A stretch of DNA of 45,265 bases from an uncultured Coriobacteriaceae bacterium (GTDB lineage Bacteria; Actinomycetota; Coriobacteriia; Coriobacteriales; Eggerthellaceae), in assembly GCA_949294735.1 (NCBI GenBank), contig CASFII010000004.1, positions 1 through 45,265 of the forward strand. Direction: 5' to 3'. The position numbers were made by a program, and so were the translations under genes. Below the pieces are notes generated by a model that saw nothing but the letters and a program-made list of their open reading frames with translations, searched no databases and had not been told where the DNA came from. Shown here one piece after another: positions 7,680 through 16,396 of the stretch. Numbering within the stretch: position 1 is the first letter of the stretch; the number at the start of each line of letters is the position of its first letter.

Positions 7680-9908
7680 TTATTCTTCGAAGCTTCGCGC
7701 ACTCGAGGTTGGTTCAGGTTCAGGTTCGGGCTCGGGATCAGGAGCGGGCGGTTCTTCTCCACCGCCAGTTTCGCCACCAGTTTCACCACCAGTCTCTCCA
7801 CCCGTTCCAGGCGTAGTGGGCTGCTGCTGTTGTTGCTGCTGCTGTTCTTTCAGGGCTTCCTCTTCAGCCTTCTTACGCTCTTCTTCTTCCTTCTTCTTGC
7901 GCTCTTCTTCTTCCTTCTTCAGTTCTTCTTCAGACTTATAGTAACCGCCAATGTCATATTCGGGGTCTTTATAACTTGCCTGATACTCTGGGTCATCTGC
8001 TTCAGGGAAGTCTTCGAGAGGCGAATTCTTGAGCACTTCATTAAGGAAGTCAGCAAACGCACTTGCCGCCGAAACACTCGACGGCACAGGCTGTGCGTCC
8101 ACATAGTCGCTTCGGTCACCCAGCCAAATAGCTACCGAATACTGTGGCGTAATGCCGCAGAACCAGCTATCCATGTACAAGTCAGAGGTACCTGTCTTGC
8201 CTGCCGCAACTTGACCATTGCTTAAACGAGCTGCCGTACCAGTACCGCTGGTAATAACACCTTCCATAACCTTGGTAGCTGCGTGTGCAACTTCAGCAGA
8301 AATAACACGTTCGCCTTCAGGTTTGCTATTGTCAACCAGTACGTTACCCTTACGGTCGGTAACTGTCTGAATTACTTCTGGTTCGTAATAGGTGCCGCCA
8401 TTTGCGATAACCGCATATGCTGCTGACATTTCGAGCGGTGTAACGGATGCGGTACCCAAGGTAAGACTTGCCACAGGATCCATTTCCGCCGAAATACCCA
8501 TGCGTTGTGCTACATCGATAACCTTTTCAGGACCAATAGACATAATCAAGCGAATAAACGCCGTATTGGAAGAAACCTCAAAAGCCCCTTCGATGGTTTT
8601 GGTGCCGTAGTCGGTATGGTTGATGTTGGACACCGTGGTACCGTCAGCCAGTTCGACAGTAGTACCGGCGTTGATGGTAGTTTGCGGGTTGATTCCTGCC
8701 TCAAGTGCAGCCAGTAGTGTAAAAGTCTTAAATGAAGAGCCCGCTTGACGGCCAGAGCCGCCTGAGCCTGTTGCCAGATTTACCTGGTTTTCGTAAAAGT
8801 CACGGCCCCCAACCAAGGCACGCACGTACCCGTTGTCAGGATCGATGGCCACCATGGCGCATTCGTAAACGTCTTCTCCGCCTCGATATGAGTTGGCAGC
8901 ATCCGCCTTGCGCTCAGCTGCTTCTTCAGCTGCTTCTTGAGCATCAACATCAAGGGTGGTGATAACCGTCAGGCCACCCTTAAACACTTCGTCGCGCGAA
9001 TAGGCATACTTACCATCAGGGTCAGTTAAAAGGTCACGTACATAGCTCGTGAAATACGGGTATTTCTGAATGCCATCTTGCGAAAGTTCAGTAGTGTCAA
9101 GATTGATAGGTTCGGCTTTCGCCGCATCGTATTCTTCCTGAGTAATTACTCCGTTAAAAAGCATGCGGCTCAACACGACGTTACGACGCTCAAGACAGTT
9201 CTCGGGATAATCAATGGGATTATTGTAGGTTGGAGACTGCGGAATACCAATCAAAGTCGCAGCTTCGGCAATGGTTAAATCCGAAGCATCCTTAGAGAAG
9301 TAGCGCTGAGAAGCTGCCTGGATGCCGTATGCACCAGAACCGTAATTGATGGTATTGAGATACATCAGCAATATTTCGTCTTTGCTATACATTTCTTCCA
9401 CTTTGATAGAAATATATGCTTCACGAATCTTGCGTTTAAAGGAAATGCTGTCCATCTCCGAAGACAAAATGGTATTACGCACGAACTGCTGCGTGATGGT
9501 AGAGGCACCTTCTAGTTCCCCGCCCATTAAGTTATTAACGACTGCACGAGCAATACCCATAAAGTCAACGCCGCCGTGCTCGTAAAATCGTTCGTCTTCC
9601 GTTGCTACGGTACCCTTAACTATGTATTCGCTAATTTGATCCATCTCAACTGGTTCACGGTTTTCCAGCTGGAATTCAGCTAATACCGTTTTTCCGTCAG
9701 ATGCATATACCGTAGTCGGTTGCGCAGTATTAAACGCGTCGGCGTCTTCGTAGTTTGGTAAATCTTGCAACCAAGAATTGCAGAGCGCCCACACGCCACC
9801 AAAGCCTGCTAGAAATATCCCAACAAAAATGGTCACAAAAACAAGCACCCCAATAAAAGGCTGCTTTTTCTTAATGTTTTCTCGGTTTTTTATAGAACGC
9901 GAAGCCAC
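7680..9908 (-). CDS. class A penicillin-binding protein (PBP1A-type) with low-complexity tail
   Basis: This second bifunctional glycosyltransferase/transpeptidase has 742 residues. The membrane anchor is about 18-42. GT51 motifs are EDERFYEHGGVD (catalytic E104) and EGASTITQQ (133-141). The transpeptidase has SSFK with Ser391, SSN at 446-448 and KTG at 571-573. The C-terminal 85 residues are low complexity: Glu/Lys-rich coiled segment, eight Gln, three GGET repeats and an alternating Glu-Pro run. They replace the PASTA domain of its paralogue at 4469-6883, with which it shares long nearly identical stretches through both catalytic domains. The start is a GTG at 9908 with AGGAGGT about 8 nt upstream. 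It follows argR by 110 bp on the same strand and may be read from the same promoter. Confidence 0.95.
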   Translation of the reverse strand: MASRSIKNRENIKKKQPFIGVLVFVTIFVGIFLAGFGGVWALCNSWLQDLPNYEDADAFNTAQPTTVYASDGKTVLAEFQLENREPVEMDQISEYIVKGTVATEDERFYEHGGVDFMGIARAVVNNLMGGELEGASTITQQFVRNTILSSEMDSISFKRKIREAYISIKVEEMYSKDEILLMYLNTINYGSGAYGIQAASQRYFSKDASDLTIAEAATLIGIPQSPTYNNPIDYPENCLERRNVVLSRMLFNGVITQEEYDAAKAEPINLDTTELSQDGIQKYPYFTSYVRDLLTDPDGKYAYSRDEVFKGGLTVITTLDVDAQEAAEEAAERKADAANSYRGGEDVYECAMVAIDPDNGYVRALVGGRDFYENQVNLATGSGGSGRQAGSSFKTFTLLAALEAGINPQTTINAGTTVELADGTTVSNINHTDYGTKTIEGAFEVSSNTAFIRLIMSIGPEKVIDVAQRMGISAEMDPVASLTLGTASVTPLEMSAAYAVIANGGTYYEPEVIQTVTDRKGNVLVDNSKPEGERVISAEVAHAATKVMEGVITSGTGTAARLSNGQVAAGKTGTSDLYMDSWFCGITPQYSVAIWLGDRSDYVDAQPVPSSVSAASAFADFLNEVLKNSPLEDFPEADDPEYQASYKDPEYDIGGYYKSEEELKKEEEERKKKEEEERKKAEEEALKEQQQQQQQQPTTPGTGGETGGETGGETGGGEEPPAPDPEPEPEPEPTSSARSFEE

Positions 9909-10018
9909 TAGATATACCTCCTACAAACTCCGCACATTTTATCATCGCGGACTAAAAGCCCTGCATACGTTAAGAGTTTGTTGAATAATTCTCACAAGAT
10001 ATAGGTGAAACATTCACG

Positions 10019-10444
10019 TTATCGACGTAATCGGTCGATGGTTTCTTCGATAATTTTCGCATGTTCTACACTATCTACCGCCAAAAAGATAGTGTCATCG
10101 CCAGCAATGCTGCCCAGAACGCCTTCCCAACTTGCGGCGTCAATAGCTACGCATAAACCCGAAGCTTCGCCGCCGAAAGTATGGATAACCACAAGATTGC
10201 CTGCAGCGCGCACGTCGCGAACCACTTCACCTACGAGTCTTTGCAAACGCAGTTCTTCGGGCAGAGCATAGCCACCATGAGCAGTTTTCACCAAGCCTAA
10301 ATCTACAATGTCGCGCGAAACAGTGGCTTGCGTGCACTCAAAACCCACCTTAAGAAGGAGGTCAGCAAGATCACGCTGGGTTCTTACTTCATGAGTACGA
10401 ATTATTTCTCGAATAGCATTATGTCTTAGTTCACGTTTTTTCAT
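10019..10444 (-). CDS. argR: arginine repressor ArgR
   Basis: ArgR is a hexameric, arginine-dependent repressor of arginine biosynthesis and activator of catabolism. The N-terminal winged helix contains TQRDLADLL and CTQATVSRDIVDLG. The C-terminal domain ends with GDDTIFLAVDS, the region that forms the arginine pocket and trimer interface. The ATG at 10444 (141 residues) follows AGGGA at about 7 nt and is preferred over an in-frame TTG 15 nt upstream. No arginine pathway gene is nearby, so it acts on distant targets and possibly on itself: an interrupted palindrome lies at 10614-10643 upstream. The class A PBP gene follows on the same strand. Confidence 0.94.
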   Translation of the reverse strand: MKKRELRHNAIREIIRTHEVRTQRDLADLLLKVGFECTQATVSRDIVDLGLVKTAHGGYALPEELRLQRLVGEVVRDVRAAGNLVVIHTFGGEASGLCVAIDAASWEGVLGSIAGDDTIFLAVDSVEHAKIIEETIDRLRR

Positions 10445-10459
10445 ATTGTTTCCCTGCAA

Positions 10460-10797
10460 TTCTCTATCGCAAAGTTTTTTGTATCAGCTATCTCTCTAGC
10501 GGTGGTTGCGTCGTGATTTCAACATTCGCTGGAACACTTTTGTTGCTTATTAATACCCGAAAGTTTCCATTGTCACGAAACGCACTCTTGTCTCATCGTA
10601 GCTGTTTTCGTATTTTTGCATAATCTTATTTGTTTATGCAAAATTCTCAAATAATTCTTGGGTTCTGTTTCTCTGACATATGTCTTTCTCTGTAAAGATT
10701 GGGTTTGCCAGAAACAGATAAAGCACTGCGTGCTAGTATATGCGCAGATAAGGGTAGCCGCCCATGCTACCACCACACGATGAGGTAGGAGCAAGCC
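10460..10797. promoter_or_regulatory. divergent argR / gshA intergenic region with a 30-bp interrupted palindrome
   Basis: No convincing gene is present in this 338-bp gap. It holds a perfect inverted repeat, TTTTGCATAA (10614-10623) and TTATGCAAAA (10634-10643), separated by 10 bp, plus an AT-rich stretch with CAAATAATTCTTG next to it that loosely recalls an ARG box half-site. On the plus strand TGCTAGTAT (10731-10739) is a likely extended -10 for the ligase gene. A palindrome between divergent genes suggests an operator. ArgR autoregulation is possible but not shown. Confidence 0.5.
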
Positions 10798-12084
10798 GTG
10801 GGTTCGCAAGAAGACAAGGGCATACTAAGTGATGCTGAAAAACAGCGCATATATGAACATAATATTCAAGCAATAGTTGAGTTTTTTGAGAGCGGCATCA
10901 CAAACGATGCTGGCGCGCTTGGTATTGAGCTTGAGCACACCCTTACCAAGAAAGATTTATCTCCCGTGTCTTACAGCGAAGAACATGGAGTTGAATGGGT
11001 TTTAGAAGAACTCAAAACCCACTACCCTCAGGAAACTCGAGATCCAGATGGAAGCCTATTAGGCGTGGCTCGGCCTGGAGAAGCGGTAACCATTGAACCT
11101 GCTGCGCAGCTTGAACTATCAGCGGGACCTTTTCATTCGCTTTGCGAAGCAGAACAAACCTTCACCGCCTTCGAAAACACACTTACACAGATTCTTGAAC
11201 CGCAAGGAATGCAAGCGCTCACCGTAGGGTATCACCCTTCTTCAAAGGCGGAAGATTTAGAGCTTATTCCGAAACGGCGCTACAAATTTATGAACTTATA
11301 TCTGGGAGGCAAAAGCCCCTATGGTGTATACATGATGCGCGGGAGCGCTTCCACGCAAATCTCCATTGACTACTCTTCTACGCAAGATTGCCTGCGCAAG
11401 CTGCGTATTGCGTTTGCTCTTGTTCCAATTCTTTCCCTTATATGCGACAACTCCCCCGTATTTGAAGGGAAACCCAGCGAGCATCCTTTAGTTCGCACCG
11501 AGATATGGCGCTATTGCGATCCTGATCGCTGTGGTGTAGTGCCAGGCATAATGAAGACGAATTTCACACTTCGCGATTACGCCGAATATCTTTTGAACGC
11601 GCCCGCTATTCTGAAGCCCTGCAAAAAAGAACAGTGGTGCTATACCGAGCGAACGTTTAAGGAAATATACGAAGACAAAGAAATTTCTCGAGCCGAGGTT
11701 GAGCATATTACCTCCATGTTCTTTACCGACGTTCGATTGAAAACCTACATTGAAATACGTCCAGCAGATGCCTTGCCTATTCCCTACACACTTGCATATG
11801 CTGCCTTGATTAAAGGTCTGTTTTATAACAACGATAACCTTGCAACCCTAGAAAATCTGCTAGCACACGTAGATGCAGCTGATATTGAAGCCGCTAAAAC
11901 TGAACTTATGATGCATGGCTACGAAGCTCAGGTGTATAACAAGGAAGTTACGTTTTGGACAGATGAGCTGATGAAGCTAGCTAAAACTGGCTTGACAGCA
12001 GAGGAACAGCATTACCTCGAACCCCTTTCAGCCCTTGTTGCTAAGCGCCAAACATTAGCTCAAGTATCGCATCAAGCTGATTGA
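10798..12084 (+). CDS. gshA: glutamate-cysteine ligase (plant/actinobacterial-type GCS2 family)
   Basis: The 428-residue enzyme joins glutamate and cysteine with ATP to make gamma-glutamylcysteine. Family marks are GIELEH near residue 42, TIEPAAQLELSAGP (about 98-112), the strongly conserved MMRGSASTQISIDY (about 178-191) and EIRPADALP (about 319-327). These fit the plant-type/EgtA branch, not the E. coli GshA fold family. The start is a GTG at 10798 with AGGAG about 7 nt upstream. An in-frame ATG with a ribosome site is not present nearby. No glutathione synthetase gene is in the window, so the end product may be gamma-glutamylcysteine itself, or the second enzyme is elsewhere. Confidence 0.9.
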   Translation: MGSQEDKGILSDAEKQRIYEHNIQAIVEFFESGITNDAGALGIELEHTLTKKDLSPVSYSEEHGVEWVLEELKTHYPQETRDPDGSLLGVARPGEAVTIEPAAQLELSAGPFHSLCEAEQTFTAFENTLTQILEPQGMQALTVGYHPSSKAEDLELIPKRRYKFMNLYLGGKSPYGVYMMRGSASTQISIDYSSTQDCLRKLRIAFALVPILSLICDNSPVFEGKPSEHPLVRTEIWRYCDPDRCGVVPGIMKTNFTLRDYAEYLLNAPAILKPCKKEQWCYTERTFKEIYEDKEISRAEVEHITSMFFTDVRLKTYIEIRPADALPIPYTLAYAALIKGLFYNNDNLATLENLLAHVDAADIEAAKTELMMHGYEAQVYNKEVTFWTDELMKLAKTGLTAEEQHYLEPLSALVAKRQTLAQVSHQAD

Positions 12085-12221
12085 AGCTATTAGCACGAAA
12101 AACTGAACGCATCCTTTACTTAGGAGCCTCCTGCTTTAGGGTTTTCGTGTACTTCTGTCGAAGTCGTCCGCTCTTCATCTAGACTATGCCAGGTATTTTT
12201 CCCCAAGAAAAGGAATGAACT

Positions 12222-12647
12222 ATGAGCAATGAAGGTAAGAAAGTTAAGGTTCACTACACGGGAACGCTTGATGACGGAACCAAGTTCGATTCTTCTCACG
12301 ACCGTAACGAACCGCTGGAATTCACCTGTATGGCAGGCATGATGATTCCTGGCTTTGACGCAGCTGTCAAAGATATGGAAATTGGTGAAACCAAAACCGT
12401 GCATATTCCCGCAAAAGAAGCCTATGGCGAACGCCGCGAAGAACTGGTACAGAAGGTTCCTCAGGACCAGATTCCCAATGGCGACCAGCTGCCAGTAGGA
12501 CAAACTATCTACATGCAAAGCCCCGACGGTCAGGTGTTCCCTGTTTTTGTAGCTGCCATTGAAGAAGGCATTGTTACGTTTGACATGAACCACGAACTGG
12601 CTGGCAAAGACCTCAACTTCGAGATTACGCTCCTTGAAGTAGAATAA
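12222..12647 (+). CDS. FKBP-type peptidyl-prolyl isomerase, SlyD-like
   Basis: This cytoplasmic prolyl cis-trans isomerase/chaperone has 141 residues. It begins with the FKBP strand VKVHYTGTLDDGTKFDSS, has FTCMAGMMIPGFDAAVKDMEIGE (the IF-domain entry and FKBP core), and ends with DMNHELAGKDLNFEITLLEV, the hallmark of SlyD-type FKBPs. The insert-in-flap domain spans about residues 70-120. The His/Cys-rich metal tail of E. coli SlyD is missing. The ATG follows AAGGAA at about 7 nt. It is 137 bp downstream of the glutamate-cysteine ligase gene in the same direction, and the gap contains only small inverted repeats. Confidence 0.93.
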   Translation: MSNEGKKVKVHYTGTLDDGTKFDSSHDRNEPLEFTCMAGMMIPGFDAAVKDMEIGETKTVHIPAKEAYGERREELVQKVPQDQIPNGDQLPVGQTIYMQSPDGQVFPVFVAAIEEGIVTFDMNHELAGKDLNFEITLLEVE

Positions 12648-12707
12648 TCTGGGCCTGGGCGGCTAGATGTGCCCCCTGTTGCGCTTTTGCTGTTTCAGCC
12701 GCTCCAT

Positions 12708-12875
12708 CTAAGCTCTAGCAACTTCACTGGAACGATTTGAGTTAGAAGATTTAAGTACTTCGTACAGCGCAACAAGGCTTTCCACGTTGAAATACGTGTT
12801 CGTAATGAGTTCTAAAAGCAAAGCGTCGTCTAGTACGGCGCTTTCTATTTTTTGCGCATAAGTGTTTGACTGCAT
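12708..12875 (-). CDS. possible small protein of 55 residues, function unknown
   Basis: The reading frame encodes a 55-residue protein with an acidic/hydrophobic helical core (IESAVLDDALLLELI and ESLVALYEVLK) and a polar tail. The frame extends to an upstream ATG at 12902, but only the ATG at 12875 has a moderate ribosome site (GGTGG, 6 nt away). It sits alone between two plus-strand genes. Support comes from a perfect extended -10 box on this strand at 13015-13023, about 130 nt upstream, with structured sequence between. No homologue is recognised. It could instead be a non-coding transcript. Confidence 0.4.
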   Translation of the reverse strand: MQSNTYAQKIESAVLDDALLLELITNTYFNVESLVALYEVLKSSNSNRSSEVARA

Positions 12876-12902
12876 AAGACACCACCATTTCACAACATCC
12901 AT

Positions 12903-13217
12903 CCAGAGGATCTTGCAAGCGTGGCGTGTGCTTTCTTAAGGCGTGCTAGCTTACGATAAGCACTCAGTGTGGACTGCGCAAAGCAGCGCTTGCATTGGCT
13001 CTTTCGTTTTTATCATTATATCACAAAATAGAACATTTGTTTGTTTCTTCTTCACTATCTCAAGTAACAACAGACCAACAGATTAGAATCAACTCTGTGT
13101 TTCAAACTACGAAAGCGCACAATGAACTTTGCCGAATAGCGCCCCTATTTGTATTAAAATGAGCGTTTTGACAGGCGAATTTAGCTTACTCAATACAGAA
13201 GCTCATAAAGCGAAAGG
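12903..13217. promoter_or_regulatory. intergenic region with structured minus-strand leader and ABC-transporter promoter
   Basis: On the minus strand TGATATAAT (13015-13023) is a perfect extended -10. Its transcript can fold: TGCAAGCG at 12914-12921 pairs with CGCTTGCA at 12987-12994, enclosing a CTGC/GCAG hairpin and a GTGCT/AGCAC hairpin. That is a closed multi-branch shape in front of the small reading frame at 12708-12875. On the plus strand the ABC transporter may use TTGACA at 13168-13173, although its -10 is poor, or TAAAAT at 13155-13160. Confidence 0.45.
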
Positions 13218-13229
13218 TTGCCTTACTTC

Positions 13230-16200
13230 ATGCTTCAACTTATTGACATCGAAAAGTCTTACACCACCGGCTCTTTTACACAGGTAGCACTTAATCACGT
13301 ATCTCTTGCATTCCGCGACAATGAATTTGTGGCAATCCTTGGACCATCAGGGTCTGGTAAAACTACCATGCTGAACATCATCGGTGGACTTGATCACTAT
13401 GATTCAGGCAACCTTATCATTGATGGAATCTCAACTGAACAATACAAAGATCACGATTGGGATACCTACCGCAATAATCGCATCGGCTTTGTTTTTCAAA
13501 GCTACAACCTTATTCCCCATCAAACCGTTCTTTCAAATGTAGAGCTGGCTCTTACCCTCTCTGGCGTATCAAAGTCGGAACGCCGCGAACGCGCTATTAA
13601 GGCTCTGGAAGAAGTAGGGCTTGGCGATCATATTGATAAAAAGCCTAGTCAGCTTTCTGGTGGGCAAATGCAACGCGTGGCTATTGCGCGCGCTCTTATT
13701 AATGACCCCGAAATTTTGCTGGCAGACGAACCAACGGGTGCACTAGACAGCAAAACCAGCGTACAAATCATGAACCTTTTGACCAACATCGCAAAAGATC
13801 GTCTGGTTATCATGGTTACGCACAATCCCGAATTAGCGGAAGAGTATGCCACCCGTATTGTGAATCTTTCCGATGGCAACATTACTTCCGACAGTAACCT
13901 CTTCGATCCTTCGCAAGAGCCTCAAAAAGAAGCAAAGCCTGCGCGCAAAACATCTATGTCGTTTCTGACGGCGCTTTCACTTTCTTTTAATAACCTTATG
14001 ACCAAAAAAGGCCGCACGCTGATGACAGCATTTGCTGGCTCTATTGGGATTATCGGCATTGCTGCCATTCTAGCTTTGGCAAATGGTGTTAATAATTACA
14101 TCAAAACCGTCGAAGAAGAAACGCTTTCGGAATATCCCCTTACCATTCAAAGCACTGGTATCGATATGACCTCTATGCTAGTGACCGCAAGCACAGGCAT
14201 GATATCTGACGAAAACGGCGAAAGTGAGGGAGACATTCGCGAGATCAATATGCTCACCAATATGTTTGACAATATTGGCAGCAATGACCTGGCCTCACTT
14301 AAAGAGTATTTAGAAAGTGATGAATGTGATATCGAAAACTATACGAATTCGATTGAATATTCTTACAACGTAACGCCGCAAATTTTCGCTTCGAATACCG
14401 AAAATGGGGTACATCAGGTTAACCCAGACAAAAGTTTTTCTGCACTCGGATTTGATTCTACCGCTACTAGCAACAGCCTTATGTCTATGAGCATGTCGAC
14501 TGACATGTTCTACGAAATGCCTAAAGATATGCACCTCGTTAAGGAGCAGTACGACGTAGTTGCTGGTAAATGGCCAGAAAACTACAACGAATGTATTTTG
14601 GTGCTCACCTCTCGCGGAGGAATTAGCGACTTTATGTCTTATGTTTTGGGATTGCGCGACCCCGATGAGCTCAAAGACATGGTAAAGCAGTTTGCCAACA
14701 ACGAAGACGTGGACGTCCCAGAAAAGATGAACACGTATTCCTACGAAGATATTTTGAGTATTACTTTCAAGCTGGTAAACGCTGCTGACTATTATCAATA
14801 TGACAGCGAATATAAAGTCTGGAAAGACAAAAGTGACAATGCAAACTACATGACTGACCTGATTAACGAAGGCGAAGATATTAAGATTGTGGGCATTGTC
14901 CAAGCAAAGCCCGATGCTCAAGCTACGGCACTTACTGCGGGCACAATTTGCTACCCTCGCAGCCTTACCACCCATATCATTGAAGAAGCAGCACAAAGCG
15001 AAATTGTGCAGCAGCAACTTGAAGAACCTACCATCAACGTCTTTACTGGCAAAAGCTTTGCCGAAGAAGCTGAAGAAGACAGCTCGGGTGATGACGAATT
15101 TAACATGGATTCGCTGTTCACCATCGATGGTGAAGCGCTTCAAGCCGCATTTACTATTGATCAAAGCAAACTGGCAGTAGATATGTCTGATGCGCTGAAC
15201 TTAAGTAGCGGATTAGAAAACATGCCCGCTGCACCTTCCCCAGACATGGATGCTCTTATGAATCAGCTTGACATTGAGGTGACACCCGAACAAAGCGGAG
15301 CATTAGTAAGTGCTGTCATGGCGGGCTATCAGTCCTATTTGGCTGACCATCCGCTTATTGACCCCAACGATCCCAATGCAGGAAACATCAACTACGAAGA
15401 AGCCTTCCAAGAAAGCTTTTCCGCCTACCTGCAAACTTCCGAAGCTCAGGGTATTTTGATGCGAGAAGCCGAAAAACTAGCTGGTGATTTAGGCTTAGAA
15501 AGCCAGATAAGTGTTGCCTTGCAGGGATATATGCAAAGCACCATGACGGCTTACATGGGTGCTATGGCCACCGAACTCCAGGCTCAGGTCACTACAGCTC
15601 TGCAAGATTCCATGGATAAACTGGCAAACAACATGGCTTCCGCAATGAGCATTGACGCAGATAAATTTGCTGAAGCGTTCCAAATGAATATGGACGAAGA
15701 AGACCTTGCTGAACTTATGATGTCGCTTATGACCAAGGAGGAAACGTCTTACGACAACAACCTTGCCAAACTCGGCTATGCCGACATGAATAACCCTTCC
15801 GAAATTAGCATCTATCCTATTGATTTTGAAAGCAAAGAACACGTTCTTGCCATTTTGGATGGCTATAACGATGCGAAGGAAGCGGCGGGTGAAGAAAGTA
15901 AAGTTATCACCTACACCGACATCGTCGGCACACTGATGTCTTCGGTAACCGACATTGTGAATATGATTTCCTACGTGCTGATTGCCTTTGTGGCCATTTC
16001 GTTGGTGGTTTCTTCCATCATGATTGGTGTTATTACCTACATCAGCGTACTGGAACGCAAAAAAGAAATTGGTATTCTGCGCTCCATTGGTGCTAGCAAA
16101 CGAGACATCAGCAACGTATTTAACGCTGAAACCATTATTGTGGGGCTTATTGCGGGCACTATCGGCATCGGAGTAACTGCGCTTTGCTGTATACCGGCAA

Positions 16201-16367
16201 ACGCAATTGTTTATTCTGCGTTCGATGTACCGAATATTGCCATTCTCCCGTGGCAAGCGGCGCTTGTGTTGGTGGGAATTAGCGTCTTCCTGACGTTTTT
16301 GGCAGGGCTTATTCCGTCAAGCGCGGCAAGTAGAAAAGACCCGGTTGAAGCACTGCGTAGCGAATAA
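13230..16367 (+). CDS. fused ABC transporter: ATPase plus FtsX/MacB-like permease with very large ectodomain
   Basis: One 1045-residue chain from the ATG at 13230. The frame continues to a TTG at 13218, which is too close to the AAAGG site. In numbering from the TTG, the N-terminal ATPase has Walker A GPSGSGKTT (42-50), signature LSGGQMQRVAIARAL (146-160), Walker B ILLADEP (166-172) and H-loop at THNPE. A first membrane helix is about 269-292. Then comes an extracytoplasmic domain of roughly 600 residues, then an FtsX-type permease with three helices at about 916-940, 973-995 and 1013-1033, including the cytoplasmic ERKKEIGILRSIGAS. Four helices plus a fused ATPase resemble MacB (about 650 residues), with the ectodomain greatly enlarged and rich in Met, Asp, Glu and Gln. 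Such mechanotransmitter-type systems export peptides, lipoproteins or drugs. The substrate is unknown. A TetR gene lies convergently next to it. Confidence 0.92.
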   Translation: MLQLIDIEKSYTTGSFTQVALNHVSLAFRDNEFVAILGPSGSGKTTMLNIIGGLDHYDSGNLIIDGISTEQYKDHDWDTYRNNRIGFVFQSYNLIPHQTVLSNVELALTLSGVSKSERRERAIKALEEVGLGDHIDKKPSQLSGGQMQRVAIARALINDPEILLADEPTGALDSKTSVQIMNLLTNIAKDRLVIMVTHNPELAEEYATRIVNLSDGNITSDSNLFDPSQEPQKEAKPARKTSMSFLTALSLSFNNLMTKKGRTLMTAFAGSIGIIGIAAILALANGVNNYIKTVEEETLSEYPLTIQSTGIDMTSMLVTASTGMISDENGESEGDIREINMLTNMFDNIGSNDLASLKEYLESDECDIENYTNSIEYSYNVTPQIFASNTENGVHQVNPDKSFSALGFDSTATSNSLMSMSMSTDMFYEMPKDMHLVKEQYDVVAGKWPENYNECILVLTSRGGISDFMSYVLGLRDPDELKDMVKQFANNEDVDVPEKMNTYSYEDILSITFKLVNAADYYQYDSEYKVWKDKSDNANYMTDLINEGEDIKIVGIVQAKPDAQATALTAGTICYPRSLTTHIIEEAAQSEIVQQQLEEPTINVFTGKSFAEEAEEDSSGDDEFNMDSLFTIDGEALQAAFTIDQSKLAVDMSDALNLSSGLENMPAAPSPDMDALMNQLDIEVTPEQSGALVSAVMAGYQSYLADHPLIDPNDPNAGNINYEEAFQESFSAYLQTSEAQGILMREAEKLAGDLGLESQISVALQGYMQSTMTAYMGAMATELQAQVTTALQDSMDKLANNMASAMSIDADKFAEAFQMNMDEEDLAELMMSLMTKEETSYDNNLAKLGYADMNNPSEISIYPIDFESKEHVLAILDGYNDAKEAAGEESKVITYTDIVGTLMSSVTDIVNMISYVLIAFVAISLVVSSIMIGVITYISVLERKKEIGILRSIGASKRDISNVFNAETIIVGLIAGTIGIGVTALCCIPANAIVYSAFDVPNIAILPWQAALVLVGISVFLTFLAGLIPSSAASRKDPVEALRSE

Positions 16368-16396
16368 AACCCAAAAGGGACGTGTCTTTTGGGTTA
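16368..16396 (-). terminator. terminator overlapping the tetR stop codon, built from the 19-bp repeat unit
   Basis: AACCCAAAAG (16368-16377) pairs with CTTTTGGGTT (16386-16395) around an 8-nt loop. On the minus strand it is followed by TTATT, so it probably ends the TetR transcript, whose stop codon (16394-16396) lies in the stem. On the plus strand the U-tract is poor. The right part (16377-16395) is identical to the arm of the palindrome at 29961-30003. Confidence 0.65.

Noticed and set aside
7690..7860. Short tandem repeats that could be mistaken for a CRISPR or satellite array
   Set aside because: They encode the Gln, GGET and Glu-Pro tail of the PBP in frame and have no spacers.
10573..10809. 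Minus-strand frame of 78 codons between argR and gshA
   Set aside because: It crosses the palindrome and promoter region, overlaps the gshA start and lacks a ribosome site.
12120..12593. Minus-strand frame of 157 codons opposite the FKBP gene
   Set aside because: It overlaps a clear SlyD-like gene completely and shows no family motif or ribosome site.
14310..16256. Two long minus-strand frames opposite the ABC transporter gene
   Set aside because: They mirror the transporter's coding sequence, have His/Asn/Val-rich composition typical of antisense frames, and lack start signals.
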